From positions 38,004,001 through 38,068,000 of the forward strand of contig CM060731.1 in NCBI GenBank assembly GCA_030704615.1: 64,000 bases of DNA, read 5' to 3'. The notes beneath the pieces were generated by a model that was not told the origin of the DNA, searched no databases, and worked only from the letters and a program-made list of their open reading frames with translations. Shown one piece after another: positions 52,031 to 62,112 of the stretch; position 1 is the first letter of the stretch, and the number at the start of each line of letters is the position of its first letter. The position numbers and the translations under genes are program-made. Source of the DNA: Takakia lepidozioides (taxonomy: Eukaryota > Streptophyta > Takakiopsida > Takakiales > Takakiaceae).

Positions 52031-53398
52031 GGTGCAACAAGCCTGGGTAGAGGCATTTGTACCGTCAGGAGAGGAGGAGAGTGCGGTGATTGCACCAGGA
52101 CCACCTCAGTTGTCGCCATTGGATACCACACCTATTGTGTGGCAGTACCCGGATGAAGACATATGCCTTCTAGACTTGTTTGGCGGGATCAACACTGGAT
52201 TGGCTACAGTGCTGTAGGCAGGTCATGTACAAGTTCGGCGTTACCTGTATGTGGAGAGGGATGAGACTGCACGACGCGTCTCACTGCGCTATGTTGCTAA
52301 GTTGGTGCAGCAATATCTTGATTTGTTGCCGGTGTCTGCAGTTCGTGGATACCAGCAAGCCTTACCAGCAGACATCTCTTTGCTGGGGGCGCAAGATTTG
52401 GAGCGGGTTGGCCCGATTCAATTGGTAGTGGCAGGTTGGCCCTGCCAATGACATTCATTAGCCGGGCATAGCAATGGGTTAGAAGACTCAAGGTCACACC
52501 TGTTTTGGGAAATGATTTGCAGCTTCAGCAGACAGACTCTCCGACATATATCTTGGAGAATGTGCCACTGATGGGTGATTCTCGGGCCAAGGTGATGGCC
52601 AGTGTGCATCAAGTGCGGTCTTGGCTTGGGTTACCAATGTTGCTGGATGCAGCTGCAGTGGGGTCACGAGCTCATCGCCCACGACTATGGTGGACCAACT
52701 TGATGCCACCTGCACTGCTCAAGCGTGCATTTGATGGGGTGCAGCGGCCACCAAACCTGACGGTGGATAGCATTTTGGACATAGGGAGGCAGTCTCAGCA
52801 TGTGAGACACGATGATCGATCACCTTTGGCAGTGGTCAATAAGGTGGGTCACCCACGAGCAGCATTGCCTACACTCCTCAGCTTTCCAAGATCTCATGCT
52901 TTCTGGGATGGTGGACCTGGCCTCTTGTGGGATAGCCAGTTGCAGCAGTTAGTGGAGCCCAATGCTGACGAGCGCAAGTGGGCGTTGGGTTTTACCACTG
53001 GTACCACGGCGGTGCCATCTCTTTCTGAGGCATCATGTCGTCAGGTGTTGGGGCAAGCAATGGATCTCAATTGCTTGACCTGGATTATCAGCTTGGCTAT
53101 GGCTGAGCAGTGCAGAGTACGGAATACACTTCCCTTGATGGTCTCTCTGCCTACCGAGACGGTATAGGCAGCAAGTGGGGGCAAACAGGTGAGGATCACG
53201 AGGTGCACGCCGCATCCATGGCACACGTGGGAGGTGCTCGAGGTTCAGAGGGAGTTGGCAGCCAAGGCGGCGGTGATGGATGAGGTTGGGGATTTTTCTC
53301 GGGTTGAGGAGGTCCTCAATGATGAGATGATGGGGTAGGATGAGGCATTGTCACTGATAGAGCAGGCAGTGGTCACTGCTCAAGAGGTTGCAGCATAG
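52031..53398 (+). pseudogene. C5-cytosine DNA methyltransferase domain of element G2
   Basis: Motif I DLFGGINTGL (52173-52202), YVERDE, motif IV GWPCQ (52440-52448) directly followed by a TGA where G1 has GGG, a 16-bp deletion near 52515, motif VI ENV (52556-52564), motif VIII RAHRPRLWW and the C-terminal RQVLGQAMDLNCLTWI. Additional TAG stops at 52215, 53165 and 53336 replace CAG codons of G1. The enzyme is dead in this copy but the order and spacing confirm the domain. It sits between protease and RT as in G1. Confidence 0.9.
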
Positions 53399-53404
53399 CA
53401 ACCA
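53396..53404 (+). promoter_or_regulatory. Leaky-stop motif UAG-CAA-CCA between methyltransferase and RT (G2)
   Basis: TAG CAA CCA at the same codon as in G1, with RT in the same frame downstream. It is the only stop position shared by both copies, which argues that it is functional and not decay. Confidence 0.65.
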
Positions 53405-54860
53405 CGGGACGCGTCTTCTACCTCTAAGCCTGCTGGACTCAAGGTTGCAGTCATGGAGAACAACTGGGAGCCTGATGTTGGACCCATAGTCACCAGAGGA
53501 GAGAGACGACGTATACGGTGGTTCTTGAGGGCTTACAGGAATTGCTTTGCCTTCAGTTTGAAGGACTTAGGAGCACTGAAGGGTCAAGAGATTCGCATTG
53601 AATTGGCCACTGACACGCCAATCTTTCGGAGACCCTATAGATACAGTGACATGGAGAGGTCCTTGATTCAGATGAGGACTCATGACCTCTGGGAGGCTGG
53701 TTTGGTGGAGCTATCTGGTGGAGAGTATGCTTCAGCCACAGTGATGCCAGCCAAGAAAGATGTCTATGGCAATTGGACGGAGAGACGTATGTGCGGTGAT
53801 TACCGGCCTGTAAATCGTCAGACCAAGTCCGATAGGTATGCCATGCCAACACCAGAGGAGATCTTTGATGCCATTGGGCATGCCAAGGTCTTTAGCACTT
53901 TGGATTTACGATCCGGATATCACCAGTTGCCGATCAAGGAGGCGGATAAGCAGAAGACGACATTCTGGGGGATCAATGAGCACAGGAAGAATTGCCTATA
54001 CCAGTGGCGGTTCTTACCATTTGGGCTTAAGAACGCTCCTGCAGAGTTTCAGAGAGTCATGGACAGGATTCTAGCAGGGGTGGAGTTTGCTCGGTGCTAC
54101 ATAGATGACATCATCATCTTTAGTGCTACGGTGAAGGAGCATGAGAGACACCTTCAGGTGGTATTTGAGCGCTTGAGGGCACACGGATTGAAGTTACATC
54201 CGGGGAAGTGCAAGTTTTTCCACAACCAGATTGAGTATCTGGGTCACATGATATATCCTGGAGAATTGGGGGTACAACAGACTAAGGTAGAGGCCATTGC
54301 ACAGATTCCACGCCCCACGGATGTGAGCCGAGTTTGAGCTTTCATGGGGTTGACAAACTATTATTGACGGTTTGTTAAGGGATTTAGTGTCATTGCAAAG
54401 GCTCTAAGCAAGCTGACCAAGGTGGACCAGGAGTGGCAGTGGGAAGATGAGCAAGAACGAGCTTTTCAAGAGCTCAAGGCGAGGTTGACGTCGGCGCCCA
54501 TCTTGAGACGACCTATCAGGGGGCGTCCTTTTCAACTGCATACAGATTGGAGCATGCTGGGGCTTGGAGCGGTGCTCACACAGGTGGATGATGAGGGAAG
54601 AGAGTTCGTAGTGGTTTATGCTAGCCGCTCGAACAACGCTGCAGAGGCTAAATATAGCTCATATGAGGGAGAGTGCTTAGCTGCAGTGTGGGCCATGACA
54701 CATTTCAGGTGCTATCTATATGGCAATCTCTTCACCCTTGTCACGGATCACCAGCCACTCAAGTGGTTGATGAACAAGGTGGCGCCAAAGATATACATGA
54801 GGATTCAGCTGTGTTGGACTATCTCCGCACTGGAGACACAACAGCCACTGTGATTGCCAA
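53399..54860 (+). pseudogene. RT and partial RNase H of element G2
   Basis: A 294-codon open RT frame (from Met 53453; real coding begins right after the TAG) has DYRPVNRQTKSDRY, FSTLDLRSGYHQLP, FGLKNAPAEFQRVM and the active site YIDDIIIF. TGA stops at 54336 and 54366 are point changes of G1 codons. RNase H starts normally (HTDWSMLGLGAVLTQVDDE, YEGECLAAVWA, VTDHQPLKWLM), but about 300 bp after that are deleted at a TGATG repeat, removing the DADGLSR end. Confidence 0.9.
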
Positions 54861-56030
54861 GGAGAGGGATCGGATCCTACAACGAGCCAAGAGGTTCAAG
54901 TGGGAGAGGACACACTGCTCCGAGTGTGGGAGGATGGTCGAGTGAGGATTGTGCCTCACCCAACACAGCGGGCACGGTTAGTGCGGCATGCCCATGAGGA
55001 GTTGGGGCATTCTGGGGTGCGACGCACTCATAGTCTATTACAGGGGCAGTATTGGTGGCGTGGTATGCACACAGAGATGCAACAATTTGTGGCTAGGTGC
55101 ATGGTGTGTGACAGGGTGCGTGCTTCATTCAACGCCCCTACACCACAATTGCACCCTCTTCTGATCATGGGATTGGGCTATAGGTGGAGTCTTGACTTCG
55201 CAGGGCCGTTGTCATTGACCATGCGCCACAACAAGTACGTGTTGGTGATGGTGGAGCACTTCTCCAAGTGGATCGAGTTGGTTCCATTGCTTGATAAGGC
55301 TAGTGAGGGAGCTGCGTATGCATTCTTGGATTGTGTACTTAGCCGATTCGGTGCTCCAGCTGAGGTACTCACGGACCAACGGAGAGAGTTCTTGGGGGAG
55401 TTTCAGGAGTTGTGTGACAAGGCCTTGGTAGACCACCGCACCACTTCTCGGGATCATCCTGAGGCCGATGGCTTGGTAAAGAGGGTTGTTCAGATAGTGA
55501 AGAGGGGTTTGTGCAAGTATGGCTTGCAGAAGGGACACCTAGGAGATTGGGACCTTCAGTTACCCTGGTTAGCCATGGGTTATAGGTTCATCAAGCAAGC
55601 ATCACTTGCCTCCTTCTCACCATACTTTATTCTCTTTGGCCGAGAGCCAGATTTATCTGCATCCATTCATAGAGAAGCTGCTACAATTCTCAACCTTGAC
55701 GATCCGGACGTGTGGACACGTGCATGTGATCAGCGTGCAGAGTTCTTCAAGAAAGTCATGCCCATGGCTTTCGAGAACCTTGCCATTGCATAACATCATG
55801 ATATGTTGAGGTATGCTACCATACGTGGTAGGGGCTATCGTCCTAGGGTTCGGAGATTTAACCCTGGTGACTATGTTTATCTGTAGCAGACTGCTCCTAC
55901 GACCCTAGATGTGACTGCAAGACGTACTATTTTGAGGGTTCGAGAGATGTTGCCTTCAGGAGTCCTGATCTTGGAGGGTCGGGATGACATGACTTGGAAG
56001 GACCATGTGCGTAATTGCGCACCATGTCAC
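54861..56030 (+). pseudogene. Integrase of element G2 (all catalytic residues present)
   Basis: From the frame at 54900: zinc finger HEELGHSGVRRTH with CMVCDRVRAS (second finger Cys present upstream as CMVC), core LDFAGPLSLTM (Asp), VLTDQRREFL (Asp) and DHPEADGLVKR (Glu). LGDWDLQLPWLAMGYR and FSPYFILFGREPDL follow. A TAA at 55790 and a TAG at 55886 replace Gln codons of G1. The C-terminal SH3-like stretch (REMLPSGVLILEGRD) joins the PHD finger. Confidence 0.85.
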
Positions 56031-56234
56031 CTTCCGAATGTCGATGGCAGGATTGACCCAAACCTGGCAGTGGTACCTGCAAGTTTGAGGTGCATGTTGT
56101 GTGGATCTGCTAGAGGGGCAGCCACCATGCTGGTGTGTGATCGATGCTCAAGAGGTTGGCATATGGGATGTTTGACTCCACCTATTGAGATGGTTCCTGA
56201 TGGGGATTGGTTATGTCCGCATTGCATTGGATAG
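56031..56234 (+). CDS. PHD finger at the integrase C-terminus of G2 (ligands intact)
   Basis: The terminal frame (55911-56234) ends with CMLCGSARGAATMLVCDRC, SRGWHMGCL and GDWLCPHC, a complete Cys4-His-Cys3 pattern with the Trp two residues before the final Cys pair. The fold is that of histone-tail-binding PHD fingers. The protein ends four residues later. As part of integrase it could tether the pre-integration complex to marked chromatin; that role is inferred. Confidence 0.85.
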   Translation, partial: LPNVDGRIDPNLAVVPASLRCMLCGSARGAATMLVCDRCSRGWHMGCLTPPIEMVPDGDWLCPHCIG

Positions 56235-56477
56235 TGGGAGTTGATACAACCATGGAAGGCAAACAAGAAATGCAAGGCCAAGCTACTAGGAGACCAATAC
56301 ACGAGATCCTGGCTCAAGTTCACAGATTGCAAGACGGCGACTAACGATGGGGCTACTTTTGTACCCGACCTCTTGGTCTATAGAGTTTGAGTACAATAGG
56401 GATAGTGATAGAGAACTTAGTACGGCTGTGGCTATTACTTCTTGTAGCTATCTGGAGTTAGAGGGACCTAACCACCA

Positions 56478-56647
56478 GCTAGGGGGGCGATTGTGATAGA
56501 CTACTTTATTGTGCATATATGTGTGGTAAAGTTTGGATAACGATGTGGTTGTGTAGCGATACGTATGCGCACGACAGCTGTCAAGTTAAATAAACACAGT
56601 GTGAAACTAACTAGAATAAATCTAGTTCTGAAAGAATTGTGAGGTGA
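56478..56647 (+). repeat. Polypurine-like tract and 3' LTR of G2, followed by a PBS-like site
   Basis: CTAGGGGGGCGA precedes TGTGATAGACTA at 56492. The short LTR-like segment includes AATAAA (about 56586) and ends near AATTGTGA. The next bases, GGTGATATCAGAGATTGAGG, resemble the TGGTATCAGAGC primer site of tRNA-iMet, normally found after a 5' LTR, not a 3' LTR. The exact LTR end is uncertain because no clean CA terminus is present. Confidence 0.5.
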
Positions 56648-56659
56648 TATCAGAGATTG

Positions 56660-57740
56660 AGGCAAGTGCAGAAGGGCCGGCTACCATGTTTGGCTTGCTT
56701 GGGCAGTGCTCCAGACTCTTGGGTATGTGCCCCTTCAATATCTTTTCACCTCCAATATTTTAATCATGCTGTGCATGTGGTACTTGCAACACTGTGTCCC
56801 GGTGGGCTCCCCTTAGCCTGCCACGCATTGGTTTTACAAAAACATTATGACATATCTATTTTTCATGTTTCAAGAGCTTATAGTATCCATTGGATGCTGG
56901 CCTACCTAGTGATGCATTGTTCTGCAGTAAAATTAACTTGCTTGTCTATATTGCAAAAAAGCAGGGCGGCTCAAGAGCTATGGCGTAGTGGCTCACATGT
57001 GGGGCCACTTGAAGGCGTCTCCTCGAGTGGCCTTCAAAGTACGGGCATCCAGTTTGCCAACTCCTTCTACCTTTTCTCTCTCACTACAACAACAGTCCAA
57101 GAATGTGGCCCTTGCAGTCGTGAAAATTGCAGCTCTAGTTTTCACCGGGTATCGCTTCCAAGATACCACTAGACAGTCCGATGTTGTTGAAATACAGCCC
57201 CATATTTTCTTTTCATACCTTCTGGTTACACCAGTTACCTCTCTATGTTTAGAGGATAGAAGAACATATTCTTGGATGCTTTGTGAAATGCTCTGAAGTT
57301 TATATCTGAACTCGTCCGCTATATGTATCATGCCTGTAGGTAGTGAGGGCATGTGCATGACACTCAGTTTAATTTTGGCAGGAAGATTTTCTTCATCGAG
57401 AATACAATAGCCTGGAAGTAATAACCATGCGGACTAGCTAAGACTTTTGAGGTGGCCTACATTCAAAGCATGGGCCTGAAGATCTAGTGTTAGAGGATCA
57501 GTACATACGCTAACACAAGATCTTCAAGTGCATGCATTGGATAAGGCTTCACAGGTAAAGACATCAGCGAAAAAATTTACAAAGAGGTTTATGGTGACAT
57601 CCTCAAATCTGCAATTGTATCAGATGTCATTCACGACACTACCCTCATGTCTATATATGCTGAACGGAGCTGTCCCATTTGACAGATTGATTACCTTCGA
57701 GATATTACATGTTCATATGTAAAGGGGGCAAGTGTTATGG
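56660..57740. other. Unassigned sequence
   Basis: No convincing gene. Open frames of 100-170 codons lack any recognisable motif. TGGCGTAGTGG at 56981-56991 matches a pol III A box, but no good B box follows. Confidence 0.4.
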
Positions 57741-57870
57741 TGTACCAGCCCTGACTTTGGCCCACATGCAAGGCACTTGGTGCCTGGGCATGCCAGTGGG
57801 TTCAACTCCCACTTGGGTCTTGCACTGAACTTGTATTCACTTTGCAAAGAAGCCTTCCCCTTTTGGTTGC
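57740..57870 (+). repeat. Possible tRNA-derived SINE fragment
   Basis: GGTTCAACTCC at 57799-57809 is a good B box, and TGGCCCACATG at 57759-57769 a weak A box at plausible spacing. No tail or target duplication was found, so this is tentative. Confidence 0.35.
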
Positions 57871-58916
57871 ACTTGGAAATTTTTATATGAACTTGCAAAC
57901 AATACACACAACTTTGACCAACATTTTAAGACTTGGGCATTTTTCTCTCCAACATTTAGTTGGACTTCAATCACAAATTTGGTGTGTTCCCCAAATGTGG
58001 CCATTGACTATATTTGGTTAGAGACATGAATTGGGGTTTAGTCAAAATTCTCTGTTTTTACTATTTCTGATTTAGAAAAGTTTGCAGCGGGATGGTATGC
58101 AAATTTGGCAGTCTTGCCATAGTTGATCATAGCTACTTTGCTTTTAGCAAGGGTGGCTATTGGATGGCAAAAGTAGAATAGCCAGAAATATTGTTCACAA
58201 CTTCTTTACCCCCATCCAAGTAAGGTACAAAGGATGCCCCATCAAATCTGCATATTTTGAAGTGAAAATTTTCAGACATATGCTTGACTTGATTATGGAC
58301 TAGAATCCATTCCCAATTTCCCATGTTTTTTGGAAAATATTTCCGTGGTTTATTTTGCCATCCAACATTTGACAGAGCCAGCTATGTTGATTTCACCATT
58401 GGCCCAAGATCAAACTTTATAATCTCAGAGATCCAACGGTGGTTTCCTGTTTTGTTTTCGGCATTGGATGCGGAAGGTGTGGGCATCCAACCCTACGGTG
58501 GACAAGACTGGTTCGTCCACAATCTAGAGCTATGGTCCCCAACCTGCTAGGGGGTCTGCCAGGCCAATTTCCAGCCCACCCAGGGTCCTTTAAGGGTTAA
58601 TATAATAGTTTCACATGATTCTTTTCACAATTGCTTCTCAATTTGGTTTTGATGCATCCAAGTATATTGGCTGGTTTGCAAGTCACTAGACATGGAGGCA
58701 AACCAACAAGTGTACTTGGATGCTTCAAAACTAACCACTTGAGAGACATATTGTGATTGGAAGCTGGAAGCTGCCTGCTGGCCTTGGTTATTTGTTATTT
58801 CCTATGTGGTTTGTAATCAATATGGCCTCTCTGGGGGCTTCTTCTTTCCCTTTCTAATATTAAAATGTAATTTTTTAATTTGTTTCCAAGAAACACAGGG
58901 CCACCCAGCCCCAGCT
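57871..58916. other. Unassigned A/T-rich sequence
   Basis: No gene, known element or tandem repeat is recognised in this stretch. Confidence 0.4.
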
Positions 58917-58925
58917 ATGTGATTT

Positions 58926-59116
58926 TTCTTTTTTCTTTTTCTTTTTTTTCCCTTGAGGGGGAAAATAAACCCCCTTTCTAAGGGGAGCCATGGCCGAGGC
59001 ATCTCAGGGGCAGAGCCCCAGCGGGAAAGCAGAGAGACAGATGACAGGGGTTTGAACCCCAGATCCACCGGCCAATACATGAGTGGCTTACCGCAGGGCC
59101 ACAGCCCTGTTCTGTA
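58926..59116 (-). mobile_element. tRNA-derived SINE 1 with 9-bp target duplication
   Basis: On minus: A box TGGCCCTGCGG (59101-59091), B box GGTTCAAACCC (59058-59048), a GC-rich body and an A-rich tail (AAAAAAAAGAAAAAG). The element is flanked on both sides by ATGTGATTT on plus (58917-58925 and 59117-59125), a clean target-site duplication. About 190 bp, the usual size of plant SINEs. Confidence 0.8.
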
Positions 59117-59278
59117 ATGTGATTTGTTTTCCAAAAAAAGAAGTAAAAAAAAACTGTTTCTCTTAACGTACATAAATGTCTTACAATTAACTTATGAGTT
59201 GATGAAAACCTCTTTCAATCTGGATGGATCCAGCATGTCTTGATTGCATTGCTATGGAGAGTGCTGATTTAGTCAGCT

Positions 59279-59429
59279 TAAAAAAAAGAAAAAAAGTGAA
59301 CGCGTTGCCGAAGCAAGCGTAACCCGGTGGGAAGGTGGACAGCGTATATGACTTCCAATTGGTGGATTGAACCCACAACCACTCGTGAGACGGTATGTGC
59401 CCTTACCACGGGGCTACATGCTGGTTGTC
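59279..59429 (-). mobile_element. tRNA-derived SINE 2 with near-perfect target duplication
   Basis: On minus: A box TAGCCCCGTGG (59416-59406), B box GGTTCAATCC (59373-59364), body, then a T-rich tail (plus A-run 59280-59294). Flanks are TTAGTCAGCT (59269-59278) and TTAGTTAGCT (59430-59439), nine of ten bases alike. The T-rich tail differs from the A-rich tail of SINE 1, so they are separate families. Confidence 0.7.
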
Positions 59430-59726
59430 TTAGTTAGCTACTTTGTAATCAGACGGTGTGGTACTGACATTGGTATTGCAATCAGCACTTCTAACAAGTG
59501 TGGCATTCTACATGCGATGTGTGGTCAGGGAAGGCAGAGCCAAATGGGCTCTCACATAGTCATAATAGTGATCATCAGTCTATGTTATGTGTTATGAGTA
59601 GACAAGGGAAAAGTGAATGGGTATATCACATCAACAAGTGTTTCTGGCTTTGTTCCTCTCTCATGTTTTCTTCCATTTTGTCCCATAAGCTCTATGAGCT
59701 TTCCGCGGACGTTATAAAGCACCATT

Positions 59727-59750
59727 TCATTTCATTTCATTTCATTTCCA
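59727..59750. repeat. ATTTC microsatellite
   Basis: Four to five perfect copies of ATTTC. Confidence 0.8.
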
Positions 59751-59810
59751 ATCTACACAAACTGGACATTTAGCTCACTTCTGTCTCTTTCAACTTGTAC
59801 ACAAGTATAG

Positions 59811-61120
59811 ACATACAGCTCACCAGATTAAAATTAAATAAGCTGAACTGATCCGTGCTGACGTCGCTCCACAGGCATGCATCTCGTTTCCAAGGAGACG
59901 TGCAAATACTAGTGTAGAGATGAACACGTCAATGGGTGGGAGATTCTTAGAGTACTGTCATGTCCACCGCTGCTTTGAAAGCAGCTCTGTTGTAACCAGC
60001 TGCAAGTAGATCAAATCCATGATCAATTTGGGCATCTACCTCACTTTTTCTCTTTCAACTTGCACACAATTGTGCACATCCAGCTCACCATACTGAGATT
60101 AAATAAGTTGATTAACTGATCCGTGCACGCGTCGCTCTAGCCACATGAATCTCCTTGTAACCAAAGGAGCCGTGCAAATAGTGGTGGAGGGATGAGCCAC
60201 GTCGATGGGAGGGAGATGCTCAGAGAGTACTGTCATGTCCACCGCTGCTTTGACAGCTCTGTTGTAGCCTGCAATTTTGGGTAGACACACCGACCAAGAT
60301 GGCGACGTTCGCTTTGCTGAGCCACGATCAGCAGCTCTGGTTTGTCGGTTGTAGGCTCAGTAGCTGCTCAACAGACGTTAGCCATCGAATCCGCATACGC
60401 GAAGTTTCTGCAGTAATGGGCTTGATGTGCTTGGATCAATCCAACCGTTTTACAGACAGACATACAGCTCACCATATTAAAATTAAATAAGTTGAACTGA
60501 TCAGTGCTGACGTCGCTCCAGCGGCATGCATCTCGTTGTAGCCAAGCAGACGTGCAAATAGTGGTGCAGAGATGAAACACGTCGATGGGAGGGAGATTCT
60601 TACAGTACTGTCATGTCCACCGCTGCTTTGAAAGCAGCTCTGTTAATGTAACCAGCTGCAAATTAATCAAATCTATGATCAATTTTCGACATCTAGCTTA
60701 CTTCTGTCTCTTTCAACTTGCACACAATTGTGCACATCCAGCTCACCATACTGAAAATAAATAAGTTGATTAACTGATCCGTGCATGCGTCGCTCTAGCC
60801 GCATGCATCTCGTTGTAACGAAGGAAACGTGGTGCAAATAGTGGTGGACCGATGAGACACGTAGATGGGAGGGAGATGCTTAGAGTACTGTCATGTCCAC
60901 CGCTGCTTTGACAGCTGGTGTAGCCTGCCGCAAGTTGCGTAGACACACCGACCAAGATGGCGACTTTCGCTTTGCCGAGCCACGATCAGCAGCGCTGGTT
61001 TGTCGGTTGTAGGCTCTGTAGCTGCTCACCAGACGTTAGCCATCGAATCCGCATATGCGAAATTTCTGCAATTTCTGTTGGAATGGTCAATGGGCTTGAC
61101 ATGCCTGGATCAATCCAACC
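59811..61120. repeat. Tandem duplication of a ~658-bp unit, itself built of two half-repeats
   Basis: Copy 1 starts at 59811 (ACATACAGCTCACCAGATTA) and copy 2 at 60470; matching landmarks are 657-659 bp apart. Within each copy the CAGCTCACCATA…TGATCCGTGC…GTCGCTC…GTCATGTCCACCGCTGCTTTG block occurs twice, about 264 bp apart. Each copy ends with ACCAAGATGGCGAC and GAGCCACGATCAGCAG. A third partial piece of that end is at 61384-61430. No coding sequence is evident. Confidence 0.85.
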
Positions 61121-61129
61121 GTTGTGTTG

Positions 61130-61925
61130 TTGTTGTTTTGTTTTGTTTTGTTTTTTTCCCATGCAGTTCACTTACCAGTAGTGAAAGCAACTAATTACAT
61201 ATCCTTAAGAGAAAGTATTGAATTGAGCTTAAGATATATACCGTACAGAGTCTGTAAGTTTGTTTTCAATCTGCAGTAGAATAAGGATTCATCAGAAGAT
61301 TCAATGGAGCTCACTAAGTCATGAGTCCCACTAGAAAATCTATGATATTATTTACCTTAACTTTAATATGTCCAAGCTGTTTTAGTTTGCTGAGCCATGA
61401 TCAGCAGCGCTGGTTTGTTGGTTGTATCTGCATCCACGCACAGTTGTTTAATGTAAAGGACAGTGGAACTTAGCCTCAACTTAGCATACTGCACGTACGT
61501 GTTCCTTGCTCTTTGCCTTTTGTATTGATCAGAAGTCAGGAACATCAGGAATTCGTCGTAGCTTGTTTATCGTAGAATTCAAGTTGTGTGGTGTAATGTA
61601 ATCCGTACATTTAACCAGGAGTGCAGATCGGCAGACTTTATTAGTGCTGAGTCTACCACACTGCCAAGATTGTGAAACCCTGCAGATTAATTTAGCAAGG
61701 AAGTTACTGCAATCAAAACAAGTTGAGATTGAAAGAGGTTGCAGTCAGCAACTGCCTGAGTTGGCTTACCAATAGTCGATCCCATCAGGGGCAGCCATAG
61801 GCCAATTTGTGGAACACGATCTTGTCCCATCGATGAGATGTAATGTAGGGTTGAAATGGAGCCAAGTGTCAGCATGACAGCCTAGTGGAACCATGATTTG
61901 ATTTGAGTAGATTGAGCAGATTTTT
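61130..61925. other. Unassigned sequence with a partial copy of the 658-bp repeat
   Basis: A TTGTTGTTTTG-type simple repeat starts the stretch (61131-61157). GCTGAGCCATGATCAGCAG at about 61389 is a fragment of the upstream repeat. Nothing else is recognised. Confidence 0.4.
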
Positions 61926-61930
61926 ATGTA

Positions 61931-61986
61931 GCGGAAAGTTGCTGCCCGCGGACTCGACGGAAAGTCGGCGGGCAGGAACTTTCCGC
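61931..61986. promoter_or_regulatory. 24-bp inverted repeat upstream of a TATA box
   Basis: Arms 61931-61954 and 61963-61986 pair at 22 of 24 positions around an 8-base loop (CGACGGAA). GCGGAAAGTT begins one arm and AACTTTCCGC ends the other. It lies about 60 bp upstream of TATAAGA at 62044. Confidence 0.8.
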
Positions 61987-62034
61987 CATACCGCAGTGTA
62001 GTCAGTGCCTTGTCTGCTCCCATCCAGGGGCAGG

Positions 62035-62112
62035 GGGGAGGGGTATAAGAGAGGGAGCGGAGAAGGGAGGAGCAGGGTTCCACCAGGTGTCTCATGACTT
62101 CAGTCACCATGA
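62035..62112 (+). promoter_or_regulatory. Candidate core promoter (TATAAGA) with short downstream ORF
   Basis: GGGGTATAAGAGAGGG at 62040-62055 is a TATA-box candidate. The first downstream ATG (62110) opens only 16 codons, so any gene would need splicing or be non-coding. Confidence 0.4.

Larger units (their letters stand above)
50506..56647 (+). mobile_element. Element G2: second family M element with methyltransferase and PHD finger
   Basis: It starts within the gag-protease linker region (50506, matching 33961 onward of G1) and runs through protease, methyltransferase, leaky-type TAG, RT, a partly deleted RNase H, integrase, PHD finger, polypurine-like tract and an LTR. It has no 5' LTR or gag capsid. 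Integrase and PHD keep all key residues. Differences from G1 are mostly single-base changes, so the two copies can be used to infer which stops are secondary. Confidence 0.9.

Noticed and set aside
56981-56991. A further SINE from the perfect A box TGGCGTAGTGG
   Set aside because: No acceptable B box, tail or target duplication follows.
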